From assembly GCF_003751085.1 (NCBI RefSeq), contig NZ_RJJY01000002.1, forward strand, positions 2,108,001 through 2,172,000: DNA of 64,000 nucleotides. The letters are read 5' to 3'. Source of the DNA: Micromonospora sp. Llam0. Lineage in GTDB: Bacteria > Actinomycetota > Actinomycetes > Mycobacteriales > Micromonosporaceae. The notes beneath the pieces were generated by a model. It searched no databases, was not told the origin of the DNA, and was given only the letters and a program-made list of their open reading frames with translations. Below, one piece after another: positions 1 through 7,709 of this stretch. Positions within the stretch are counted from its first letter, which is position 1. Every line of letters begins with the position of its first letter. The translations under genes and the position numbers were made by a program.

Positions 1-456
1 CGATCGCGTGCGGTGCAGGCCCGTGCGTTGATCCTGACCGCGCTCGGCGCGGTCGACGACCGGGTCGCCGGCCTCGACGCGGGCGCCGACGACTACCTGG
101 TGAAACCGTTCGAACTGGACGAGCTGGCGGCCCGGCTGCGAGCACTGTGCCGGCGCAGCCTCGACACCGCCGAGACGGTACGGGTCGGCGACGGCTGGCT
201 CGACCTGGGGCTGCGGGACGTGGTGCTGCCCGACGGGTCCCGGGTGGCGTTGTCGCTGCGGGAGTTCGACCTGCTCCGGGTGATCGCCACGGCACCGACG
301 AGGGTGCACTCCCGGTCCGGGCTGCGGCGGCAGGTCTTCGAGGACGCCCACGCCACCTCTATCGTCGACACGTACGTCTACTACCTGCGCCGCAAGCTCG
401 GTCGTTCGGTGATCCGGACCGTTCACGGGCTCGGCTACCGGCTCGGTGAGCTCTGA
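1..456 (+). CDS. OmpR-family response regulator (5' partial)
   Basis: The reading frame is open from the first base, so the N-terminal part of the receiver domain, including the phospho-accepting aspartate, lies outside the window. What remains shows the end of a receiver: the switch threonine in ILTALGA, then GADDYLVKPF with the conserved lysine. A winged-helix trans_reg_C domain follows and ends in the typical VHGLGYRLGEL. The protein should bind DNA when phosphorylated by its kinase. Its TGA stop shares one base with the ATG of the downstream histidine kinase, so the two form a translationally coupled two-component pair. The target genes cannot be read from the window. Confidence 0.93.
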   Translation, partial: RSRAVQARALILTALGAVDDRVAGLDAGADDYLVKPFELDELAARLRALCRRSLDTAETVRVGDGWLDLGLRDVVLPDGSRVALSLREFDLLRVIATAPTRVHSRSGLRRQVFEDAHATSIVDTYVYYLRRKLGRSVIRTVHGLGYRLGEL

Positions 457-1850
457 TGACGCGATCGTCGGCTGAGCCGTTCGGCACCTCCTGGGCCGCC
501 GCCGAACGCAAGGTCATCGCGCGGGCCAGGCTGCGCGTCGGCGCGCTGGTCGGCCTCGCGGTCACCGCGCTGGTCACCCTGGTCGGCGGGATCGCCTACG
601 GCATGCTCGTGCACGGGCAGGAGAAGCAGATCGACCGGGAGCTGCGCTACACGGCCAGCCGCGGCGACCCGTCCGGCCCGCCGGGCTGCACCTGGTTGTT
701 CCTGCGCAGCGGCGGCGAGCCGCAGAACGCGGCGGCCCTCGCGCAGCAGACAGCAGGAGCCCCGGCACCGCAGGACGCGGCGGTCCCCGCGCTGCAGACA
801 GCAGGAGTCCCCGCGCCGGACGGATTCCCCCTGCGTCAGGTGATGGAGACGGTCGCCGCGACCGGAACCGAGCAGGTGACCAAGATCGAGCGCAACGGTA
901 CCGTCTACTTCGTACTCACCCAGCCCCGGGGCGACGACACCATCCAGGCCGTCTTCGACGCCCGTTACCATCTCGCTGACCGTCGCCAGCTGCTTCTGGC
1001 CCTGTCCATCACCGAGGGGATCGGGCTGCTGGCCGCGCTGGCCAGCGGGATGGTCGTCGGCTGGCTCACGGTCGCGCCACTCGCCGAGGCGCTCGTGCGT
1101 CAGCGGCGGTTCATCGCCGACGCCAGCCACGAGCTGCGTACGCCCATCGCCCAGGTGCACACCCGGGCGCAGGTGCTCGCCCGCCGGGCCCGCAACGGCA
1201 ACGGCACCATTCCCTCCGACTACGCCGCCGACCTGGACCGGCTGGTCGGCACCACCCGGCAACTCGGTGAGGTGGTCGACGACCTGCTGCTGTCCGCCCG
1301 GCTCGGCGCCGCCCCGGCCGACCGGGTGTCGGACGCGCCGGTCGACCTGGCCGCCGTCGTCGAGAACGCGGTCCTCGCCGAGAGTGACCGGGCACAGGAG
1401 TACGGCGTGGTCATCGCCCTGGACCGGTCGGACGGGCCGCTGCCGGTGGCCGGGGTCTCCTCGGCGCTGCGCAGGGTGGTGTCCGAGCTGCTGACCAACG
1501 CGCTGCGGCACTCCCGACCGGGCGGCCGGATCGACGTCGTCGTCTGCCGCGCCGCTGTCGGCGACACGATCGAACTGACCGTCGCGGACACCGGCGACGG
1601 CTTCGACCCCGAAGACCGGATCTTCGACCGGTTCCATCGGGGGGCCGCGGCGGACCGGCTGCACATCGGCCTGGGTCTGGCGCTGCTGCGCGAGGTGGTG
1701 ACGGCACATCGCGGCACCATCGACGCCACCGGTCACCCCGGTGCCGGTGCGAAATTCACCGTACGGTTGCCGGCTGCCGCGGCACCCTCGGATCAGGGCA
1801 GTTGGGCCTGCACGACACCGGCCACCAACCGGCTGCGCAGCACCTGCTGA
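456..1850 (+). CDS. Sensor histidine kinase (HisKA/HATPase)
   Basis: This 464-residue membrane sensor kinase is the partner of the regulator just upstream. A transmembrane helix lies at about residues 30-52 and a second at about 180-205, bracketing a short extracytoplasmic sensor. That sensor carries a degenerate Ala/Gln/Pro-rich repeat (AGAPAPQ and AGVPAP, about 45 bases apart). The phospho-acceptor is His225 in the SHELRTP motif. The ATPase N box is SELLTNALRHS, with G boxes DTGDGF and GLGLALL. No HAMP domain is obvious. The last 58 bases overlap the convergent Rieske gene, and the tail after about residue 445 does not look kinase-like, so the stop may simply have drifted. The signal sensed is unknown. 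Confidence 0.92.
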   Translation: MTRSSAEPFGTSWAAAERKVIARARLRVGALVGLAVTALVTLVGGIAYGMLVHGQEKQIDRELRYTASRGDPSGPPGCTWLFLRSGGEPQNAAALAQQTAGAPAPQDAAVPALQTAGVPAPDGFPLRQVMETVAATGTEQVTKIERNGTVYFVLTQPRGDDTIQAVFDARYHLADRRQLLLALSITEGIGLLAALASGMVVGWLTVAPLAEALVRQRRFIADASHELRTPIAQVHTRAQVLARRARNGNGTIPSDYAADLDRLVGTTRQLGEVVDDLLLSARLGAAPADRVSDAPVDLAAVVENAVLAESDRAQEYGVVIALDRSDGPLPVAGVSSALRRVVSELLTNALRHSRPGGRIDVVVCRAAVGDTIELTVADTGDGFDPEDRIFDRFHRGAAADRLHIGLGLALLREVVTAHRGTIDATGHPGAGAKFTVRLPAAAAPSDQGSWACTTPATNRLRSTC

Positions 1851-2644
1851 TCGGTGGCGGCCGGGCCGTGGGCGACGGTGCCGTCGGTGAGCCGGAACGC
1901 GCTGCCGTGCCACGGGCAGACCACGCAGGCGTGGCCGTCGGCGCTGATCACCTCACCCTGGTCGAGGGGTCCGTTCTGGTGGGCGCAGTGGGCCAGCAGC
2001 ACCGTGACGTCCTCGCCGTGCCGATAGACCAGCACCGGTACGTCGTCCACCTGCCGGCTGATCATGCCCGATTCGGGCAGGTTGGCGAACTCGGCGATCG
2101 GGTGCCAGCCGGCGGAGATCCGGTGCAGCTCGGGCACCGCGTGGTTGACCCCGGCCGCCTGCTTGTAGGCGAGATGACCGCCGAGGAAGCCGCCGGCACC
2201 GACCGCGGCGAGGCCGAGGAATCCGAGCGTACGGCCGGTCTGGTGGCGGCCGCGTAGCCGGGCGACCAGCGAACCGGTGTAGCAGGCGATGCCGACGGTG
2301 TTGGCGATCGCGTGCACCAGACCGATCCGGCGCTGCTCGCGGGACAGGCTCGCCCAGTCGTTCGCTCCGGTGACGGCCGCCGGGATCGCGGCGGCGGTGC
2401 CGACGCCGACCAGGGTGGTGGCGGCCCGTCGCTGGCCGGGCAGCATGTCGAGTACGGCGGCGCTCAGCCAGGCACCCATCGGCACCTGGATCAGCACCGG
2501 GTGCAGCGGATGCCCCAGCCACACCCCGTGCAGCAGGTCGCGGACCCGTTCGTCGCGGATCCGCCGCTGGACGCCCTGTTGCAGCCGGTCGCCGATCCGG
2601 TCCAGCCCGGTCGCCTGCTCGATCTTCATCAACAGTGCCCGCAT
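1793..2644 (-). CDS. Membrane DUF2231 protein fused to a Rieske [2Fe-2S] domain
   Basis: The 283-residue protein has two parts. Residues about 35-160 are a DUF2231-type membrane domain with GHPLHP at 44-49 and about four hydrophobic helices. Residues about 178-283 are a Rieske ferredoxin domain whose cluster ligands are visible as Cys220-x-His222 and Cys243-x2-His246 in CPWHGSAF. It is probably a membrane-anchored electron carrier facing the side where the C terminus lies; the partner oxidase or reductase is unknown. I chose the ATG at 2644 because the longer frame has no plausible ribosome-binding site and the family begins near MRALL. It converges with the histidine kinase and overlaps its 3' end. 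Confidence 0.88.
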   Translation of the reverse strand: MRALLMKIEQATGLDRIGDRLQQGVQRRIRDERVRDLLHGVWLGHPLHPVLIQVPMGAWLSAAVLDMLPGQRRAATTLVGVGTAAAIPAAVTGANDWASLSREQRRIGLVHAIANTVGIACYTGSLVARLRGRHQTGRTLGFLGLAAVGAGGFLGGHLAYKQAAGVNHAVPELHRISAGWHPIAEFANLPESGMISRQVDDVPVLVYRHGEDVTVLLAHCAHQNGPLDQGEVISADGHACVVCPWHGSAFRLTDGTVAHGPAATDQQVLRSRLVAGVVQAQLP

Positions 2645-2824
2645 CGTCCCGACGTTCCCGCCTGACGCCCGGTCAAACCTCGACGGTCTTGCATATGCCG
2701 GGCCAATCGGCCGGCATGGGAGGTCCAACCATGGAGAATGACGGTCCCCGGTTGGCAGGCCTGCACGGGCGGCGACAGTTCCGCAGCTGGCTAGGCTCCG
2801 TCACCGGTCGGAGAGTCGGGTCGA

Positions 2825-3205
2825 TCAGAACGACGCGATGATGCCGACCATCGGGGGGCGGCGTAGCCGGAGCAGGCGAGCGAGCCAGTTCCCTGCCCGT
2901 GCCATGACGTACCGGCGAGCCAGCAGCTTGCGGGCCAGCGCCGTCCCGTCGTCGTCCAGCAACCGGGCCGTTCCCGTCACGCTCGGCGCGTCCGGTGCCA
3001 CCGCCCCGCGGAAGGAACACGGCTGTACCCGAACGCGCGGGTTGTTCCGGATCCGCTTGACCTTGCCCGAGCCCGCTTCGGTCACGATCCAGAGTTCGGT
3101 GCCGTGCGGTACGTGCCAGACCGGTGTGGCCACCGGGGTGCCGTCCTTGCGGTAGGTGGTCAGGCTGACGTACCGGCTACGGGCAATCTCATCGGCCACG
3201 GTCAT
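2825..3205 (-). CDS. PPOX-class (F420/FMN-binding) split-barrel protein
   Basis: The 126-residue protein has the small flavin or F420 split-barrel fold: a start of the form EIARSRYVSLTTYRKDGTPVATPVW, the central WIVTEAGSGKVKRIRNNPRV element that contacts the cofactor phosphate in this family, and a short C-terminal helix. Members typically reduce small substrates with F420H2 or FMN; the substrate here cannot be predicted. F420 is plausible because mycobacteria and Micromonosporaceae make it and a DDN-like protein is encoded at 7089-7550. It stands alone on the minus strand, separated by about 180 bases from the Rieske gene, with no sign of an operon partner. Confidence 0.85.
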   Translation of the reverse strand: MTVADEIARSRYVSLTTYRKDGTPVATPVWHVPHGTELWIVTEAGSGKVKRIRNNPRVRVQPCSFRGAVAPDAPSVTGTARLLDDDGTALARKLLARRYVMARAGNWLARLLRLRRPPMVGIIASF

Positions 3206-3299
3206 CAGGCCAGCGTAGCGAGTCGTGTCCGGGCCGCGCCCGCAACGTCGAGAGCAACTGGCCGGCCCGAATGCCTACCCGCGCCCTCGGCGCGGCAGA

Positions 3300-3743
3300 T
3301 CAGCGTCGCCTGGCCAGATTCTCTACAGCGTCGGCCAGCTCGGAGATCGTCCGACGTCCGTCAAGCTCGATGGTGGCTCCGCGTCTGAGAAGGGGCTCAA
3401 CGGTCCGGACGTATTCGGCGATCTCCGCCTGCTGCTCGGGGGTCCTTCCATAGGGGTTCGTCCGGCGGGTCACTCGCTGGAGAAGAACCTCCAACGGTGC
3501 GCTGAGCAGGACGACATGGTGAAAGCGGTCGTAGAAGCGGACTTGGTTCTCCACCGTCCCGGACACCACCAGATCGCGATGTCGGGCGAGCAACCGACCC
3601 ATCCGGGGCTCATCCCACGTCCCGTCGGGAAGCTCCCAGCCGTCGTAATCCGTATCGACGGTGAGGAGACCTCGCCGGTGCAGCTCGTCGAGGACGGTGG
3701 TCTTCCCTGCACCCGACATGCCGGTCACCAGTACCCGCGCCAT
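3300..3743 (-). CDS. Small P-loop kinase (AAA_18/shikimate-kinase-like)
   Basis: The 147-residue protein begins MARVLVTG and has a Walker A motif GMSGAGKT at residues 8-15. A conserved DTDYDGW stretch follows at about 30-36, which in related small kinases helps hold magnesium or substrate, and an Arg-rich lid (RVTRRTNPYGR) lies at about 90-100. Length and layout match uncharacterised ATP-binding proteins related to adenylate or shikimate kinases. The substrate is unknown. The start at 3743 keeps the Walker motif close to the N terminus; the same frame is open much further upstream but overlaps another gene. The neighbouring minus-strand gene is a second P-loop kinase, 16 bases upstream, so they are probably co-transcribed. 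Confidence 0.8.
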   Translation of the reverse strand: MARVLVTGMSGAGKTTVLDELHRRGLLTVDTDYDGWELPDGTWDEPRMGRLLARHRDLVVSGTVENQVRFYDRFHHVVLLSAPLEVLLQRVTRRTNPYGRTPEQQAEIAEYVRTVEPLLRRGATIELDGRRTISELADAVENLARRR

Positions 3744-3759
3744 GTCCCCACGGTAGTGG

Positions 3760-4449
3760 CTAACGACTTTGGTCGGGGAGGTCACGCATGATGCGGGGTG
3801 CTTTGAAGTTGCGGTTGTCGATGACGATGTCGGCTTGTTCGGCCGGGCGGATCTCGGCCAGGTAAAGCTCTTCGCCCGGGATGTAGTACGTACGGTACCG
3901 CTCAGCCGCCGCCTCAGCCGAGTCCATCCACGCCTGGTCGCGGATCGTGCCGCGGTGCAGGACGTCTGTCGCCTCGATATGAAGGTAGACGCGTAGATCC
4001 CAGTGTCGTGACAGGGCCGGCTTCTGTAGGAACCCGCCGTCCGCCACGAGGATCGCGTCGTCCGAAGCCACGTGGATGCCGGAGTCGATGGGCGTACGAC
4101 CGCTGAAGTCCATGATCTGGGCGCGGTAGCGGCGGTTGCCGCCCGGACCGAGCGGCGCCAGCAGCTCGTCGCGGATGGCGTCGACGTCGTACATCTCGAA
4201 GTAGTAGCTCTCCGGTGAGCCGGGCGGATAGTGCGTACGCAGGTCGACATGCCGTTTGAAGTGGTCGATCGTGACCCGGAGCACGGGTCGTGCCGTCTTT
4301 CCTCTCAAGGTGGTGGCCAGGTCGTCGGCCAGGGTCGTCTTGCCAGCTGCGGAGGGGCCGTCGATCCCCACGCGCGTCGGGTGCTCCAGCCGCAACGCAA
4401 GGATCCGCTCGGCCAAACCGTCGAGCACCCGCTGCCGTGTCGTGGTCAT
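3760..4449 (-). CDS. Uridine/phosphoribulokinase-like P-loop kinase
   Basis: The protein is 229 residues long, with Walker A GPSAAGKT at residues 31-38 and the IDHFKRH element at about 61-67. These are typical of the uridine kinase / phosphoribulokinase group. A YYFEMYDVDAIRDELL stretch and a late DIVIDNRNF strand also match that group. Many actinobacteria carry such a stand-alone uridine-kinase-like protein. The likely reaction is phosphorylation of a nucleoside or similar hydroxyl substrate with ATP; specificity cannot be read. The ATG at 4449 was chosen because it puts the P-loop at the expected distance. It sits upstream of and probably in one transcript with the smaller kinase at 3300-3743. 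Confidence 0.83.
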   Translation of the reverse strand: MTTTRQRVLDGLAERILALRLEHPTRVGIDGPSAAGKTTLADDLATTLRGKTARPVLRVTIDHFKRHVDLRTHYPPGSPESYYFEMYDVDAIRDELLAPLGPGGNRRYRAQIMDFSGRTPIDSGIHVASDDAILVADGGFLQKPALSRHWDLRVYLHIEATDVLHRGTIRDQAWMDSAEAAAERYRTYYIPGEELYLAEIRPAEQADIVIDNRNFKAPRIMRDLPDQSR

Positions 4450-4664
4450 CGAAGGGATGATGCCAGGCGGCTGCGGCGAGGGTACGCCCGCAAACCGTTC
4501 GCGGATGTTGCCGTCGTTGTTCTGCGACGACTCGACACCCCGCGCACTACATCGGCAAGGTCGCGCCTCGACTGCCGCCTGCGACTCGGTGTGACGTCCG
4601 ATCGGTGGAAGATGAGGGCGCCGACTACCGTAAACCTCGCCCGAATTGATGGTGCGGAGGAAAG

Positions 4665-4986
4665 ATGTACGTCTACCGGTGGAACGATGGAGTAGAGGTC
4701 GGCCACGTCGACGCTGACGGTGTGTGGCACACAGAGAGCTATCCAGGGGCGCCCGCGCGACGCCATGCTGCAGGTGCACGACCTCAACCGGGCGGACCGT
4801 ACCGCTGGTCGGGTCACTGGCGTCGCCGAGATCTCGGTCGAGTCCAGTGAGGGCGGGTTCTACACCCTCGGCTGGTATTCGCCTGACGGGCGTTGGCACC
4901 CGATCTTCGACGTAGAAACCCGCGATCTGGGTGAGCCGTGGCGACTCTGGCTCACGGGCCATGACGTGCCCGAGCCGTCTACCTGA
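4665..4986 (+). pseudogene. Small hypothetical protein, apparently frameshifted
   Basis: Two short open frames run on from each other. The first starts at 4665 (ATG, preceded by GGAGGAAAG) and reads MYVYRWNDGVEVGHVDADGVW up to about 4750, after which its composition turns Arg/Pro-rich and looks like noise. The second, one base shifted, becomes protein-like at about 4770 (DAMLQVHDLNRADR) and continues through GWYSPDGRWHPIFDVETRD to a stop at 4986. Joined, they would give a soluble protein of about 105 residues rich in Trp, Asp and Gly. I do not recognise the family. The break may be a real mutation or a sequencing error; a programmed shift cannot be excluded. Confidence 0.45.
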
Positions 4987-5227
4987 ACGGTGCACGCCCC
5001 TGATGCCGGCACCTGGTCATGTCGGGATGTTCCAGACTCCGATGAGACCGCCTGGAACCCGAGGGCGACGACCTCATCCGCCGCCGGCCTGCAACGCGGC
5101 AGAAGAGTGCGGCTCGAACGGGACGGTCCGGGTTCGGTCCGGCCTGCTCTCGGCCCAATCATCCGGGGTAATCCAGGCATGAATGCGCTGGTGTGGGACG
5201 AACTGCTGCGTCTGCCAGCCGGTCTTT

Positions 5228-5419
5228 CTGGCCGATTAGCATCATGACGCGGACGTGTTCGGAGAATCGATCGACGGGGTGGAGAGCCTGCCGTATCTGT
5301 TCGGCAAACTTCGGGCGCTGTTCCGGAGCAGGCAGATGATCGGTGGACAACGCCGAGTAGACCCCGCCGATGAGGTGTTCGAGGTCGATCTCAGCGGTGT
5401 GCTCTCCAACACGCTCGGA
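5228..5419 (-). pseudogene. Remnant of a SAM-dependent methyltransferase C terminus
   Basis: On the minus strand, a 64-residue stretch inside a longer, otherwise meaningless frame looks like genuine protein: SERVGEHTAEIDLEHLIGG, then VYSALSTDHLP and EHVRVMMLIGQ. This resembles the last third of small class I methyltransferases. It parallels the C terminus of the intact methyltransferase at 8877-9722, where GVVAGFLSMSFAA occupies the same position. No SAM-binding motif or start is present nearby, so this is most likely the leftover end of a deleted gene. The rest of 4987-5549 holds no convincing coding sequence. Confidence 0.4.
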
Positions 5420-5549
5420 AAGTTGACAATCAGCGGCCACCGTCACCCAGAGCGACGCTGGTTTGTGGCATGTGCATGTCCGGGCGGCTCCCCGGCGGAG
5501 CCTGGATACGCTCCATGACGCGCTGCCTGCGGCAGATGCGGTAACGAAC

Positions 5550-6188
5550 TCACCGGCCTGGACAGTCAACATCGGTGCCGTACCGTGCAACCATGGTGCG
5601 GACGGCTTCGTCAACGACCGCGGTCGTGCGGGCGGGGGTCACCGTCCAGTCGGGGAGCACCAGACTCGGCCAGAGCAGGTAGTTGGAGATCATCCCGAGG
5701 AACTGCGTGGCTGCCATCTCCAAATCGGTGATGTTCGCGGTCCCCGCGTCTCGTTCGGTCATGAGGTAGATCCGGACGGACTCGAAGTATGGCAGTTTGC
5801 CGCGTGAGAATTGTGCCTTGGCCAGTTCGGGAAAGCGTGGCAGTTCGGCGATGACGATGCGGAACAGGTTCGTCATCTCCGGTTGGCTCAACAGCGTCGC
5901 GTAGCGCCGGCCGAGCACTGTCAGGCCGGCCGTCAGGTCACCGGCGGGTGGCACGTCCGCGACGTCGTTCTCGGCCCACGAGTCGATCACGATGGCATCG
6001 AACAACGCCGCCTTGGTCGGAAACTGCTTGAACAATGTCGCTTTCGACACGCCGGCGCTCTCGGCGACACGCGCCAGTGATGCCCGGTCGTAGCCCAACT
6101 CGAGGAAAAGCTCGGTAGCGGCCCGCACGATGAGCGCACGCTTCTCCTGCGCCACGCGCTGGTGGTAGGCCGACGGCGCTGGGGTCAT
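5550..6188 (-). CDS. TetR/AcrR-family repressor
   Basis: The 212-residue protein has an N-terminal TetR helix-turn-helix at about residues 17-63 (RAATELFLELGYDRASLARV, then AGVSKATLFKQFPTK). An all-helical ligand and dimerisation domain resembling the TetR_C_33 type follows. It is transcribed away from the SDR gene at 6313, and the 124-base space between them carries two matching inverted repeats. The simplest reading is autoregulation plus repression of the SDR/nitroreductase-like operon, lifted by a small ligand related to the SDR substrate. That ligand is unknown. Confidence 0.93.
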   Translation of the reverse strand: MTPAPSAYHQRVAQEKRALIVRAATELFLELGYDRASLARVAESAGVSKATLFKQFPTKAALFDAIVIDSWAENDVADVPPAGDLTAGLTVLGRRYATLLSQPEMTNLFRIVIAELPRFPELAKAQFSRGKLPYFESVRIYLMTERDAGTANITDLEMAATQFLGMISNYLLWPSLVLPDWTVTPARTTAVVDEAVRTMVARYGTDVDCPGR

Positions 6189-6204
6189 GCGCCCATCCTA
6201 GCGA

Positions 6205-6224
6205 GGTGAGTGGGTTGACTCACC
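6205..6224. promoter_or_regulatory. Putative TetR operator O1
   Basis: A 20-base inverted repeat with half-sites GGTGAGT and ACTCACC separated by six bases lies 17 bases upstream of the TetR start. The same half-sites with the same spacing recur 45 bases downstream (O2). It covers a possible -35 element (TTGACT) for the SDR operon. Confidence 0.78.
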
Positions 6225-6243
6225 ACTTGGCGGAGCGTAACCT
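6215..6243 (+). promoter_or_regulatory. Putative promoter of the SDR operon
   Basis: TTGACT at 6215-6220 and TAACCT at 6238-6243 are separated by 17 bases, a good sigma-70-like spacing. The -35 element lies inside operator O1, and operator O2 covers the expected transcription start, so bound repressor would block both polymerase entry and escape. Confidence 0.5.
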
Positions 6244-6247
6244 CGAT

Positions 6248-6271
6248 GTGGTGAGTCGTCCGACTCACCAC
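6248..6271. promoter_or_regulatory. Putative TetR operator O2
   Basis: A perfect inverted repeat with 11-base arms GTGGTGAGTCG and CGACTCACCAC separated by two bases. Its core (6250-6269) has the same GGTGAGT-N6-ACTCACC layout as O1. It sits about 40 bases before the SDR start codon. Confidence 0.82.
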
Positions 6272-6312
6272 CGACCCCTGCGGGTCGTCGTCTTACTCAC
6301 ACGGAGGATCAG

Positions 6313-7092
6313 ATGTCCCGCTTCGCCAATCAGACCGTGCTCGTGACCGGCGGCACCGGCGGGCAGGGAGCCAGCCACGTCCGCGCCCTGCACGCCGAAG
6401 GCGCCAACGTCGTCATCGGCGACATCAACGCCGAGCGAGGTGCCGGCCTCGCCGCCGAACTGGGAGGCCGGGCACGTTTCGTCCACCTCGACGTCTCCCA
6501 GGACGAGTCGTGGGCCGCCGCCATCGCGGAGACCGAGAAGGTCTTCGGCGCGCTCACCGTCCTGGTCAACAACGCCGGGGTGCAGAACCCGCCCGCCCTC
6601 ATCGAGTCCACCGACCAGGCCACCTGGGCCCGCATCCTCGACATCAACCTCACCGGCACCTTCCTCGGCATCAAGACGGCCGCACCGGCACTGCGACGCG
6701 CGGGGGGAGGAGCCATCGTCAACATCGCCTCAACCATGGGCGTCGGCGGTACCGCCTTCTACGCGCCCTACGTCGCCAGCAAGTGGGCGGTCCGAGGCCT
6801 CACTCAGACCGCTGCCCTTGAGCTGGGCCGCGACAACATCCGCGTCAACGCCATCCACCCCGGCGTCGTCGCCACCCCGTTCATCACCGAGCCGGCCGCC
6901 GGTAGCCAGGCCCCGATCGCCGACTTCTACTCGCCCGAGCCGTTCGCTGTCCCGCGACTCGGGCAGCCCGCCGACATCACCGCGCTGCTGTTGTTCCTCA
7001 TCTCGCCGCACGCGGCCTTCATCACCGGCGCCGAGTACGTCATCGACGGAGGGCTGCTCCTCGGCCCCGCCCTGCAGAAGGAAGCCGCATGA
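6313..7092 (+). CDS. Short-chain dehydrogenase/reductase
   Basis: The 259-residue classical SDR has the cofactor motif TGGTGGQG at residues 12-19, NNAG at 86-89, and the catalytic Ser140, Tyr153 and Lys157 (Tyr-x3-Lys). Asp37 after the second strand (VVIGD) suggests NAD(H) rather than NADP(H). It likely oxidises or reduces a hydroxyl/keto group on a small molecule, perhaps a steroid or xenobiotic; the substrate is not readable. A strong ribosome-binding site GGAGGA lies just before the ATG. Its stop overlaps the start of the next gene by four bases. Expression is probably controlled by the divergent TetR through the two operators. Confidence 0.93.
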   Translation: MSRFANQTVLVTGGTGGQGASHVRALHAEGANVVIGDINAERGAGLAAELGGRARFVHLDVSQDESWAAAIAETEKVFGALTVLVNNAGVQNPPALIESTDQATWARILDINLTGTFLGIKTAAPALRRAGGGAIVNIASTMGVGGTAFYAPYVASKWAVRGLTQTAALELGRDNIRVNAIHPGVVATPFITEPAAGSQAPIADFYSPEPFAVPRLGQPADITALLLFLISPHAAFITGAEYVIDGGLLLGPALQKEAA

Positions 7093-7550
7093 ACCCCGCA
7101 GACCAACATCGTGAACGACGCGCGCCTGGCCCGCTGGCGCACCTGCCACCCGAGATCCGGCGCGCCATCGAGATCACGCCCGCGGCCGGAACCCGCGAAC
7201 GAATCGTGGACATCACCACCATCGGGCGGCGTACCGGACGACCCCGCCGCATTGAGATCTTCTTCTACCGCGCCAACGGCGCAACCTACCTGTGCAGCGG
7301 AGCGGGCGGAGGCGCGACCAGCTGGTACGCGAATCTGCGAACGAACCCCGCTTTCACCTTCCACCTCAAGAACGGCATCAGAGCGGACCTGCCGGCACAC
7401 GCGACCACCGTCACCGATTCCACGGAACGGGCCGCGGTGCTCGCGGCCATCGTCGACGACCTCAACCAGCCCCACGACCCCGGCACCATCAGGCCGACCC
7501 GACTGCAGGACTGGGCCGCCAGCAGGCTGATGCGAATCGACTTCGACTGA
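7089..7550 (+). CDS. Deazaflavin (F420)-dependent nitroreductase-like protein
   Basis: The 153-residue protein belongs to the DDN / nitroreductase (TIGR00026-like) split-barrel family. Visible signs are DITTIGRRTGRPRRIEIFFYR, the sequence YLCSGAGGGATSWYANL that forms the phosphate-binding loop, and a C-terminal LQDWAASRLMRI. Family members use F420H2 to reduce quinones, nitro compounds or enones. The ATG overlaps the SDR stop (ATGA), so the two enzymes are made together and may act in sequence on one compound. No N-terminal signal is seen, so it is cytoplasmic or peripherally membrane-bound. Confidence 0.88.
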   Translation: MNPADQHRERRAPGPLAHLPPEIRRAIEITPAAGTRERIVDITTIGRRTGRPRRIEIFFYRANGATYLCSGAGGGATSWYANLRTNPAFTFHLKNGIRADLPAHATTVTDSTERAAVLAAIVDDLNQPHDPGTIRPTRLQDWAASRLMRIDFD

Positions 7551-7709
7551 TAGTGATCAAGTGGGAGACGGAGATCATCCGACGGAGCATCCGCTCGTCG
7601 GCCTGTGCGGACGTCTGCCGGCATGAGGGGCCAATCACGGGCACGACGATCCCTGGTTGGCTAGCGCGCACAGGCGGCCGGCGGTAGACGTACTCGCTGT
7701 CCTGGGTGG

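Noticed and set aside
435..1913. A 492-codon minus-strand frame opposite the histidine kinase
   Set aside because: It is a shadow of the kinase gene and contains no recognisable domain.
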